Below are positions 6,471 to 12,650 of a DNA stretch of 13,093 nucleotides, in pieces. Both the position numbers and the translations under genes were made by a program. The notes below the pieces were generated by a model. The model ran no database searches. It saw nothing but the letters and a program-made list of their open reading frames with translations, and was not told the origin of the DNA. Position 1 is the stretch's first letter, and the number at the start of each line of letters is the position of its first letter. The stretch comes from Polaribacter sp. (lineage in GTDB: Bacteria > Bacteroidota > Bacteroidia > Flavobacteriales > Flavobacteriaceae). The stretch lies in the NCBI GenBank assembly GCA_030731695.1, contig JANQTK010000116.1:7604-20696 (forward strand), in the 5' to 3' direction.

Positions 6471-7328
6471 ATGAGAAAAATTCCTTACTTATTTGTACTC
6501 CTATTTCTTGTAAATTGTACAAAACAAAAATTTGTATACCCAAAAATTATACTATCAAAATATGATACGTTGATTTCAAATTATTTTAAGTCAATGCAAA
6601 ATTCTAAGAGCATTATTTTTAAACTTAATGTTCCAACGGATAGCTTTGTTGATTTGAATTTTTTTAATGATAATTTTTTATTTGAAGAGCAAAATTTCTT
6701 TTTCATTTCTGAATTTCCTAAATCAAAAACAGACAGTCTAATTTTATTTGTTGATTCTCAAAACGACAAATTTCATTCTGAATTTCATTCTGATATTTTT
6801 CATTTACCACCACCTCCAAAAGAAATTCAAGATGAATTTGATGTTGATGAGGATGGTGATTTTCAAATTGAATATGATACTATCAATAAGGATTCAATAA
6901 AAAAACATTACAAAATGTATCCTATTTATATTAAAAATTATTCGTCAAAAAATATTGAAATTGAAAAGCCAATTGCAGGAGGTGATTTCTTTATGATTTT
7001 AGAAGCTAAAAACTTAGAAAATCAATGGAAGCCAGTTGAATATTTTGAGCAATTTGGATTTCTTTGTGGAACAGGGCATCAAAATTATTTGATAAAACCA
7101 AATAATTTTTTTGTTGGTGGAATCATAAAATATGAAGGTGAATTTTTAACTGATTTGAGAGTCAAGTTTAGGTCTTTTGATAAAGTATTTTATTCAAATA
7201 CTTTTAAAGGAAAAATAAATCAAAGTCAATTTAAAAACGACTCAATAATTAAAAATACAAAAGATAAATTCAGATATAAAGGAGAAAAATCATTGCAATT
7301 AAAACTTAAAAACATGTTTTTGAATTGA
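6471..7328 (+). CDS. Predicted lipoprotein of unknown function
   Basis: I do not recognise a family. Starting at ATG 6471 the 285-residue product has a signal peptide (MRKIPYLFVLLFLVNC) with a lipobox-like LVNC and Cys16 as the lipid site; Asn at -1 is uncommon. A PPPP run (113-116) and an acidic stretch (about 118-137, DEFDVDEDGD) follow. A beta-rich C-terminal half (about 150-250) contains QWKPVEYFEQFGFLCG and YSNTFKGKI. It is likely exported to the outer membrane. It follows the ATL gene after 26 bases but has noticeably Asn/Phe/Lys-rich composition, so it may be a later addition to the run. An in-frame TTG at 6420 would lose the signal peptide and is rejected. Confidence 0.75.
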   Translation: MRKIPYLFVLLFLVNCTKQKFVYPKIILSKYDTLISNYFKSMQNSKSIIFKLNVPTDSFVDLNFFNDNFLFEEQNFFFISEFPKSKTDSLILFVDSQNDKFHSEFHSDIFHLPPPPKEIQDEFDVDEDGDFQIEYDTINKDSIKKHYKMYPIYIKNYSSKNIEIEKPIAGGDFFMILEAKNLENQWKPVEYFEQFGFLCGTGHQNYLIKPNNFFVGGIIKYEGEFLTDLRVKFRSFDKVFYSNTFKGKINQSQFKNDSIIKNTKDKFRYKGEKSLQLKLKNMFLN

Positions 7329-7425
7329 TGTTTTTATAATTTTAATTTTTAATAGTTTATAAACTCCTACTATCAATCAATAAATAAACACAATTTACAT
7401 CCTTTATTTTCTAGTTTCTAACACG

Positions 7426-7433
7426 TATCTTTG
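7426..7433 (+). promoter_or_regulatory. Candidate -7 element for the Mrp-NifU-reductase run
   Basis: TATCTTTG followed by C is a full match to TAnnTTTG, 63 bases before the Mrp start. TTTA at 7403-7406 is a weak -33 partner (20-base spacing from 7405). The 12-base palindrome AGTTTATAAACT (7354-7365) lies further upstream, after the lipoprotein gene. Confidence 0.55.
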
Positions 7434-7459
7434 CGGAAAGTTTAAAAATATTTTTTTAC

Positions 7460-7494
7460 GCCTAAAAGCCAATAGCTAAGGGCAAAAAACTGAC
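7460..7494 (+). repeat. Five-unit heptad repeat block before the Mrp gene
   Basis: Five 7-base units over 35 bases, including AGCCAAT (7467-7473) and AGCTAAG (7474-7480), with rough consensus RGCYAAW. The block ends two bases before the ATG and lies in the predicted mRNA leader. The same unit recurs before the reductase gene at 8911-8945. Confidence 0.65.
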
Positions 7495-7496
7495 AT

Positions 7497-8636
7497 ATGA
7501 GTTTTAAAAAACAAGATATATACAACGCATTAAATACCATTACAGCTCCAGGCGAAGGCAAAAGTTTGGTTGAAAGTAATAGTATTAAAAATGTGGTTGC
7601 TTTTGGAGAGGAAGTAATTGTTGATGTAACAATTAGCAATCCATCTTTACAAGCAAAAAAGAAAGTTGAAGTTGACATCATGAAAGCCATTCACAAAAAT
7701 GTTGGTCAAAAGATTGATGTGAAAGTGAATGTAAAAGTAGAAAAACCTGAAACTCCAGAAAAACTACCTCAAATTAAAGGAAAACAAATTCCAAATATTA
7801 AAAATATTATTGCCATTGCTTCAGGAAAAGGAGGAGTTGGGAAATCAACAATTACTGCAAATTTGGCTATTTCACTAGCAAAAATGGGATTTAATGTGGG
7901 TGTTTTAGATGCGGATGTGTATGGACCTTCTCAACATTTAATGTTTGATGTGGAAAAAGCGAGACCTTTATCAGTAACAATTGATGGTCGTTCAAAAATG
8001 AAACCCATTGAAAATTATGGCGTTAAATTATTGTCATTAGGATTTTTTACAAATCCTGATCAAGCTGTAATTTGGAGAGGACCTATGGCATCAAAAGCAT
8101 TGAATCAACTTATTTTTGATGCAGATTGGGGCGAATTGGATTTTTTATTGATTGATTTACCTCCAGGAACAGGAGATATTCATTTATCAATTGTGCAAGC
8201 TTTGCCAATTAATGGTGCAGTTGTGGTGAGTACACCTCAAAAAATTGCTTTGGCAGATGCAAAAAAAGGAGTTGCGATGTTTCAACAAGAAAGTATCAAT
8301 GTTCCAGTTTTAGGAATCATAGAAAATATGGCATATTTTACGCCTGAAGAATTACCAAACAACAAATATTATATCTTTGGAAAAGATGGTGCAAAACATT
8401 TGTCAGAAGATATCAATACCACGTTTTTAGGCGAAATTCCACTAGTGCAAAGTATTCGTGAATCTGGTGATGTTGGGCATCCTGTTGCTTTGCAAAAAGG
8501 AACAATTTTAGAAAAAGCATTCAATGAAATTACAAAAGAAGCGCTTTCTCAGTTATTGATAAGAAATGAAAATTTACCTCCAACCGAAATCGTAAGAATA
8601 ACAACGATGAGTGGTTGTAGTGCAGTAAAAAAGTAA
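7497..8636 (+). CDS. apbC: Mrp/NBP35-family iron-sulfur cluster carrier ATPase (ApbC-like)
   Basis: A P-loop ATPase that, in the family, carries Fe-S clusters to target enzymes in the cytoplasm. The 379-residue protein has an N-terminal MIP18/DUF59-type domain (about 1-95), a deviant Walker A KGGVGKST (111-118), the switch-like LDADVYGPS and the Walker B-like LLIDLPPGTGD. The CxxC that normally follows the ENM(S/A)YF motif is absent: the sequence reads TPEELPNNKYY there. The only cysteine seen is near the C-terminus (SGCSAVKK). Start ATG 7497. The NifU-domain gene follows after 2 bases, supporting a Fe-S role. Confidence 0.92.
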   Translation: MSFKKQDIYNALNTITAPGEGKSLVESNSIKNVVAFGEEVIVDVTISNPSLQAKKKVEVDIMKAIHKNVGQKIDVKVNVKVEKPETPEKLPQIKGKQIPNIKNIIAIASGKGGVGKSTITANLAISLAKMGFNVGVLDADVYGPSQHLMFDVEKARPLSVTIDGRSKMKPIENYGVKLLSLGFFTNPDQAVIWRGPMASKALNQLIFDADWGELDFLLIDLPPGTGDIHLSIVQALPINGAVVVSTPQKIALADAKKGVAMFQQESINVPVLGIIENMAYFTPEELPNNKYYIFGKDGAKHLSEDINTTFLGEIPLVQSIRESGDVGHPVALQKGTILEKAFNEITKEALSQLLIRNENLPPTEIVRITTMSGCSAVKK

Positions 8637-8638
8637 AT

Positions 8639-8875
8639 ATGACAACAGAAGAAACCTTTGAAAATGTTGAAAAAGCGTTGGATGAAATCCGTCCTTTTTT
8701 AATGAGCGATGGAGGCAATATCAAATTGCTTTCCATTGAAGATTTTGTAGTAAAAGTGCAACTTGAAGGCGCTTGTATAGGTTGCTCAGTAAACCAAATG
8801 ACGTTAAAAAATGGTGTTGAAGCAACTATCAAAAAGTTTGCGCCACAAATCAAAGAAGTGATTAACGTTGTGTAA
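8639..8875 (+). CDS. NifU C-terminal domain (Nfu-type) Fe-S protein
   Basis: The 78-residue protein is a lone Nfu domain. It has DEIRPFLMSDGGNIKLLSI, then EGACIGCSVNQMTLKNGVE with the cluster-binding pair Cys46 and Cys49 in the CxxC motif. Such proteins bind a 4Fe-4S cluster between two subunits and pass it to apoproteins. It starts only 2 bases after the Mrp/ApbC gene, so the two are almost certainly co-translated. The stop TAA is also the first three bases of the heptad arm at 8873. Confidence 0.93.
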   Translation: MTTEETFENVEKALDEIRPFLMSDGGNIKLLSIEDFVVKVQLEGACIGCSVNQMTLKNGVEATIKKFAPQIKEVINVV

Positions 8876-8945
8876 CTTATAGCTGTTCCCTTTTTGTTGT
8901 TAGCTTTTTTTGCTAATAGCCAAAAGCAAATAGTTGAAAGCAAAT
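8873..8945. repeat. Back-to-back heptad blocks (inverted) between the NifU and reductase genes
   Basis: The left arm 8873-8907 holds five 7-base units of TAGCTNT type, for example TAGCTGT (8880-8886) and TAGCTTT (8901-8907). The right arm 8911-8945 holds five units of AGCNAAW type, for example AGCCAAA (8918-8924) and AGCAAAT (8925-8931 and 8939-8945). A TTT spacer separates the arms. The centre can form a 9-pair stem, 8896-8904 with 8912-8920, including two G-U pairs and a loop of seven T. The right arm ends 8 bases before the reductase ATG. Confidence 0.7.
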
Positions 8946-8953
8946 TTTTAAAA

Positions 8954-10009
8954 ATGATTACAACAGATATTCTTATTATAGGCGCGGGCCCAACAGGATT
9001 ATTTACGGTTTTTGAAGCAGGATTGTTAAAATTACGCTGTCACTTAATTGATGCGTTGCCGCAACCTGGAGGACAATGCTCTGAGATTTACCCTAAAAAA
9101 CCCATTTACGATATTCCTGCATATCCCGAAATTTTAGCGGGCGATTTAACTGATAAATTGTTAGAGCAAATCAAACAATTTGAACCCAGATTTACCTTGG
9201 GTGAACGTGCAGAAACCATTGAAAAACAAGCTGACGAAACTTTTATTGTAACCACGAATAAAGGCACCAAACATCATGCAAAAATTGTTGCCATTGCTGG
9301 AGGTTTAGGAAGTTTTGAACCTAGAAAACCCTTGATTGAAAACATCTCAGATTTTGAAGACAAAGGTGTAGAATATATTATTCGCGATCCAGAATTTTAC
9401 AGAAATAAAAAAGTAGTTATTTCTGGAGGAGGAGATTCAGCCTTAGATTGGTCCATATTTTTGACAAATATTGCATCCGAAGTAACTTTAATCCACAGAA
9501 GAAACGAATTTAGAGGTGCTTTAGACTCTGTTGAAAAAGTACAAGAATTAAAAAATTTAGGTAAGATAACCTTAATTACACCAGCAGAAGTTACAGGAAT
9601 TGTAGGAACGGCAAAGTTAGAAGCGGTTACCATCACTAAAGATGGAGAAGCACCATTCAATTTAGCAACAGATCATTTTATTCCACTGTTTGGATTGTCA
9701 CCAAAATTAGGTCCAATTGCCAATTGGGGATTAGAAATCGAAAAAAATGCCATTAAAGTAAATAACGCCTTAGATTATCAAACCAATATTCCTGGCATTT
9801 ATGCGATTGGTGATGTCAATACGTATCCAGGAAAATTAAAGTTGATTTTATGCGGTTTTCACGAAGCAACATTAATGTGTCAAAGTGCCTATCAACGTAT
9901 TTTTCCAAATAAAAAGTATGTGATGAAATACACAACTGTTGGTGGAGTTGATGGTTTTGATGGTACAAGAAAAGAAGCTCCAAAACAAGTTGTAAAAGCG
10001 ATTGATTAA
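8954..10009 (+). CDS. Thioredoxin-reductase-like ferredoxin/flavodoxin-NADP reductase (FNR type 2)
   Basis: A 351-residue FAD/NAD(P) flavoenzyme. The FAD motif GAGPTG is at 10-15, and PQPGGQCSEIYP follows. The second dinucleotide motif SGGGDSALDW (157-166) comes next, with IHRRNEF after it (the Arg pair fits the NADP 2'-phosphate). YAIGDV lies near 283-288. The redox CxxC of thioredoxin reductase is missing, which separates it from TrxB and fits the YumC-type reductases that exchange electrons between NADPH and ferredoxin or flavodoxin. Start at ATG 8954; an in-frame TTG 60 bases upstream lies inside the repeat block and is rejected. It may supply electrons for Fe-S assembly with its two upstream neighbours (inferred). 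Confidence 0.92.
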   Translation: MITTDILIIGAGPTGLFTVFEAGLLKLRCHLIDALPQPGGQCSEIYPKKPIYDIPAYPEILAGDLTDKLLEQIKQFEPRFTLGERAETIEKQADETFIVTTNKGTKHHAKIVAIAGGLGSFEPRKPLIENISDFEDKGVEYIIRDPEFYRNKKVVISGGGDSALDWSIFLTNIASEVTLIHRRNEFRGALDSVEKVQELKNLGKITLITPAEVTGIVGTAKLEAVTITKDGEAPFNLATDHFIPLFGLSPKLGPIANWGLEIEKNAIKVNNALDYQTNIPGIYAIGDVNTYPGKLKLILCGFHEATLMCQSAYQRIFPNKKYVMKYTTVGGVDGFDGTRKEAPKQVVKAID

Positions 10010-10017
10010 GGTACAAT

Positions 10018-10164
10018 ATTCAAAGTTCAGGGTTTAAAGTTCAAAGTTCCTGACTCAATATTCAAAGTTTTGGGTTCGTTATTGAAGTTTACGGCTTCGT
10101 TTATGATAAATTGAGGCGCTGTAATGAGAGTTGCAAGTTCGTTATTATAAATTTTGGACTTACC
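10018..10164. repeat. Long degenerate heptad array (21 units)
   Basis: Read in steps of 7 from 10018, T occupies the third position of 20 of 21 units and the second position of 16. Units near the start are close to GTTCAAA (ATTCAAA 10018-10024, GTTCAAA 10039-10045, ATTCAAA 10060-10066). GTTCGTT recurs at 10074 and 10137. It lies 8 bases after the reductase stop, in the convergent gap with the toxin gene. No reading frame is evident. Confidence 0.75.
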
Positions 10165-10213
10165 TATATTATTGAAATAATAATTTTACTTTTTTTGAGG
10201 GAGGAAATAAAAC

Positions 10214-10258
10214 CTACAAGAATTTGTTTGATTCACTGATAAATAAATTTTCTTGTAG
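10214..10258. terminator. Inverted repeat in the convergent gap
   Basis: CTACAAGAA (10214-10222) and TTCTTGTAG (10250-10258) are perfect 9-base arms around a 27-base loop, with further A/T pairing possible inside. It lies between the convergent ends of the reductase and toxin genes. It could act as a bidirectional terminator, but the loop is long and no clear T-run follows. Confidence 0.35.
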
Positions 10259-10271
10259 TAATACTTTTAAT

Positions 10272-10577
10272 TTAAAATATTCTTTTCCTTGCAATTTCAG
10301 GATTTCTACTTGTGTGTAAGATTCCAAAAACAATAATTTGTTTTTGATTTTCGTTCACTAAATAAAATATTGCAAAAGGAAAACGAGTTACTAAAGATTG
10401 TCTCAATTCTTTATATTTACGCTGATAGTGTTGAGGATGTTCACCAATATAATCAATTTCTTTGTTAACTTCGGACTTAAATTCTTCGGCTAATAGCTCA
10501 TTTTTTTCTTGATACCATTTTTTCGCTTCTTGCAAATCTTTAAGTGCAATTGGTAATAATTTAATAGTAAAACTCAC
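10272..10577 (-). CDS. RelE/ParE-family toxin
   Basis: A 101-residue toxin of the RelE/ParE superfamily. The visible pattern is LPIALKDLQEAKKWYQEK near the N-terminus, then EIDYIGEHPQHYQRKY, RQSLVTRFPFAIFYLV and the closing strand IIVFGILHTSRNPE, all typical of ParE-type toxins. Target (gyrase or mRNA) cannot be decided. I start it at GTG 10577-10575, whose first base is the last base of the antitoxin stop TAG. A TTG 27 bases further upstream would overlap the antitoxin and give a non-family N-terminus. Second gene of a two-gene operon. Confidence 0.85.
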   Translation of the reverse strand: MSFTIKLLPIALKDLQEAKKWYQEKNELLAEEFKSEVNKEIDYIGEHPQHYQRKYKELRQSLVTRFPFAIFYLVNENQKQIIVFGILHTSRNPEIARKRIF

Positions 10578-10795
10578 TACCAATCGTTTTTTACTTCTTT
10601 CCAATCCAAGACATCATCAGCATTGTTTTTATAACTTTCTAAACGATTGTCCAATTCTTTTTTTTGTTCAAAAGAAAGCTCTTGTATTTCCTCTTTTTCA
10701 CGCTTTAAAACACGTTCCAAAGTATCAATAATAATCTCACTCTCAATATTAAAAAGTTCTTTTATAAGATGATATTTTCGTGTTTCTAAATCCAT
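10577..10795 (-). CDS. Antitoxin, addiction-module-component family
   Basis: A 72-residue, highly charged helical protein (MDLETRKYHLIKELFNIESE...) ending KNNADDVLDWKEVKNDW. The first part (KYHLIKELFNIESEIIIDTLERVL) and the later SFEQKKELDNRLESYKNN match the putative addiction module component family usually paired with RelE/ParE toxins. It presumably binds and blocks the downstream toxin and represses its own promoter. ATG at 10793-10795. The candidate promoter at 10818-10825 lies just before it. The stop overlaps the toxin start by one base. Confidence 0.82.
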   Translation of the reverse strand: MDLETRKYHLIKELFNIESEIIIDTLERVLKREKEEIQELSFEQKKELDNRLESYKNNADDVLDWKEVKNDW

Positions 10796-10817
10796 AATCC
10801 TAATATTTATTATAGAA

Positions 10818-10825
10818 CAAAAGTA
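10818..10825 (-). promoter_or_regulatory. Candidate -7 element for the toxin-antitoxin operon
   Basis: On the minus strand this reads TACTTTTG, matching TAnnTTTG, 22 bases before the antitoxin ATG. The nearest TTTG (10853-10850) is 24 bases upstream, longer than usual. Confidence 0.45.
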
Positions 10826-10946
10826 CAATTTTTGTTTTTTATTTTTAAGCAAATATGCTTAGGATAAATTTATTTAGAATATTTGGTACGATTTCTGAAA
10901 ATCATTTACATCTGAAGAAGTTATAAAGCCCTTTTCTTTCATCTAA

Positions 10947-10973
10947 AAAAGTAAACTACTTTTCCTATCTTTG
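10947..10973 (+). promoter_or_regulatory. Promoter and operator-like palindrome upstream of hmgA
   Basis: TATCTTTG (10966-10973) matches the Bacteroidota -7 box. Two bases before it is a perfect palindrome: AAAAGTA (10947-10953), AAC, TACTTTT (10957-10963), occupying the space between the -33 and -7 regions. No TTG -33 box is seen, which would fit an activator- or repressor-controlled promoter. The rest of the 300-base gap between antitoxin and hmgA holds the leader array at 11005-11064 and no gene. Confidence 0.5.
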
Positions 10974-11004
10974 TGCAAATAACGAAATCGATTGAAGTAA
11001 CAAT

Positions 11005-11064
11005 AATGTAGCAATTTACCAATGTAAAAATGGTTCAATTTTGTTGAGAACAACATTGCTACAT
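11005..11064. repeat. 8-base-period array with inverted arms in the hmgA leader
   Basis: AATGTAGC, AATTTACC, AATGTAAA and AATGGTTC follow each other in steps of 8 from 11005. The sequence then turns back: ATTGCTACAT (11055-11064) is a perfect 10-base complement of ATGTAGCAAT (11006-11015). A smaller stem TTGTT/AACAA (11041-11045 with 11049-11053) sits inside. The structure ends 31 bases before the hmgA ATG. Confidence 0.6.
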
Positions 11065-11095
11065 CATTTCATTAATTCATTATCACATTAAAACT

Positions 11096-12253
11096 ATGCC
11101 TTTTTACCATCAATTAGGAAAAATTCCACCGAAAAGACACACACAATTCCGAAAAAAAGACGGCAGTTTGTATTATGAACAATTGTTTGGTACGATTGGT
11201 TTTGACGGAATGTCAACCAACTCATACCACGAACAAAGACCTACAATGGTTAAAGAAATTCGTGCACAATATTCAGTAGCGCCAAAAATTGCCAAAGCAA
11301 ATAACATTCAGTCTTATAGATTAAGAGGATTTCAAGTTCCGCCAGAAAATGATTACTTAGAAAGCAGAAAAATAGTCTTAACAAACTCAGATTGTAACAT
11401 CATTTTAGCGGCTCCAAAAAAATCTACAACTGAATATTTTTATAAAAATACAGATGCTGACGAAGTAATTTTCATCCACAAAGGATCAGGAAAATTAAGG
11501 ACACATCTAGGAAATATCGATTTTAAATATGGAGATTATTTGGTAATTCCTCGTGGAATTATTTACAAATTAGATTTTGATGATGAAAACAACAGATTGT
11601 TTATTGTTGAAAGTTATCATCCTGTGTATACGCCAAAACGTTACCGAAATTGGTTTGGTCAGCTATTAGAGCATGCACCTTTTTGCGAGCGCGATTTACG
11701 CAGACCATACGAATTAGAAACCAACAACGAGTTGGGAGATTTTATCATTAAAGTAAAAAAACAAAACGAAATTATAGAAATGGTCTATGCTTCTCATCCT
11801 TTTGATGTAGTGGGTTATGATGGCTATAATTATCCGTATGCATTTTCAATTCACGATTTTGAACCTATTACTGGACGCATTCATCAACCACCACCAGTTC
11901 ATCAAACGTTTGAAACGAGTGCATTTGTAATTTGTAGTTTTGTGCCTCGTTTGTACGATTATCATCCATTGTCAATTCCTGCGCCTTACAATCATAGCAA
12001 TATTGATTCTGACGAGGTGTTGTATTATGTAGATGGTGATTTTATGAGCAGAAATGATATTGAAGCGGGTCATATTTCTTTGCATCCAGCAGGGATTCCT
12101 CATGGTCCACATCCAGGAGCCACAGAGCGAAGCATTGGAAAAACATCCACAGAAGAATTAGCGGTGATGGTTGATACGTTTAAGCCTTTGATGGTTACTG
12201 AAGAAGCTATGAAAATTGCGGATGAAGACTATTTTAAATCGTGGCTTGAATAA
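11096..12253 (+). CDS. hmgA: Homogentisate 1,2-dioxygenase
   Basis: Opens the ring of homogentisate to maleylacetoacetate in tyrosine/phenylalanine breakdown (cytoplasmic, Fe(II)-dependent). The 385-residue protein is of the shorter bacterial type. It contains FYHQLGKIPPKRHTQFRK at the N-terminus and the cupin segment IFIHKGSGKLRTHLGNIDFKYGDYLVIPRG (about 125-154). The C-terminal iron site is in YNHSNIDSDEVLYY and HPAGIPHGPHPG; likely ligands are His300, Glu307 and His336 by comparison with the known enzyme. ATG at 11096. A four-helix-bundle gene separates it from hppD, the preceding step of the pathway. Confidence 0.95.
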   Translation: MPFYHQLGKIPPKRHTQFRKKDGSLYYEQLFGTIGFDGMSTNSYHEQRPTMVKEIRAQYSVAPKIAKANNIQSYRLRGFQVPPENDYLESRKIVLTNSDCNIILAAPKKSTTEYFYKNTDADEVIFIHKGSGKLRTHLGNIDFKYGDYLVIPRGIIYKLDFDDENNRLFIVESYHPVYTPKRYRNWFGQLLEHAPFCERDLRRPYELETNNELGDFIIKVKKQNEIIEMVYASHPFDVVGYDGYNYPYAFSIHDFEPITGRIHQPPPVHQTFETSAFVICSFVPRLYDYHPLSIPAPYNHSNIDSDEVLYYVDGDFMSRNDIEAGHISLHPAGIPHGPHPGATERSIGKTSTEELAVMVDTFKPLMVTEEAMKIADEDYFKSWLE

Positions 12254-12254
12254 A

Positions 12255-12289
12255 AGAAAAGAGAGTCAAGAGGTCAGAAAAGAGAAAAT
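12255..12289 (+). repeat. Left heptad arm of the four-helix-bundle insertion
   Basis: Five 7-base purine-rich units (AGAAAAG, AGAGTCA, AGAGGTC, AGAAAAG, AGAAAAT), each beginning AGA, start one base after the hmgA stop codon. The last unit includes the first two bases of the ATG at 12288. AGAAAAGAGAAAAT (12276-12289) is the exact complement of 12668-12681 in the right arm. Confidence 0.75.
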
Positions 12290-12647
12290 GAACATTAGAA
12301 AAAGACATAATTATAAAAATCTTAAAATTTGGAATTTAGGGATTGAAATTGTTGATGATGTTTATACAATAATTAGTGAGTTTCCAAAAGATGAAAAATT
12401 TGGTTTGATGTCTCAAATAAGCAGGTGTTCAATTTCAATTCCAAGTAATATTGCAGAAGGATCATCAAGAACAGATAAAGCTTTTTCACATTTTATTGAT
12501 ATTTCTCTTGGTTCTTCATTTGAACTAGAAACACAATTAATAATTGCATTTAAAAGAAATTACATTACAAAAGAACAATTAACTAAACTTGAAGAAAAAA
12601 TAGCTGAGTTTCAAAAAATGACAATGAGTTTTCAAAACAAACTCTAA
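12288..12647 (+). CDS. Four-helix-bundle protein (S23 / 23S rRNA-intervening-sequence protein family)
   Basis: A 119-residue protein with the family signature FGLMSQISRCSISIPSNIAEGSSR (about 39-62). HNYKNLKIWNLGIEIVDDVY precedes it, and SLGSSFELETQLIIAF and an amphipathic helix to the end follow, giving four predicted helices. Relatives occur inside spacer elements of 23S rRNA genes and, as the related Avd protein, with diversity-generating retroelements; no reverse transcriptase or rRNA is present here. Biochemical role unknown, possibly nucleic-acid binding. I start at ATG 12288, matching the family start; the frame stays open upstream into hmgA, but that part is not family-like. It is flanked by inverted heptad arms and splits hmgA from hppD, so I read it as inserted. 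Confidence 0.88.
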   Translation: MNIRKRHNYKNLKIWNLGIEIVDDVYTIISEFPKDEKFGLMSQISRCSISIPSNIAEGSSRTDKAFSHFIDISLGSSFELETQLIIAFKRNYITKEQLTKLEEKIAEFQKMTMSFQNKL

Positions 12648-12650
12648 AAA

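Noticed and set aside
8894..8953. Upstream TTG start for the reductase
   Set aside because: It would translate the repeat arms; ATG 8954 places the FAD motif at the usual distance from the N-terminus.
10018..10164. Heptad array as a CRISPR array
   Set aside because: The period is 7 bases with degenerate units; there are no 20-40 base direct repeats with unique spacers and no cas genes.
10578..10604. Upstream TTG start for the RelE/ParE toxin
   Set aside because: It overlaps the antitoxin by 28 bases and adds a non-family N-terminus; the GTG overlapping the antitoxin stop fits the family length of about 100 residues.
10796..10852. Upstream TTG start for the antitoxin
   Set aside because: It would cover the candidate promoter and adds 19 residues unlike the family; ATG 10793-10795 is preferred.
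12216..12290. Longer four-helix-bundle protein starting inside hmgA
   Set aside because: The extra 24 residues are translated from the hmgA end and the repeat arm; the family-like sequence begins just after the ATG at 12288.
12288..12647. Four-helix-bundle gene as the Avd protein of a diversity-generating retroelement
   Set aside because: No reverse transcriptase, template repeat or variable repeat is seen in the window. The relationship is at the fold/family level only.
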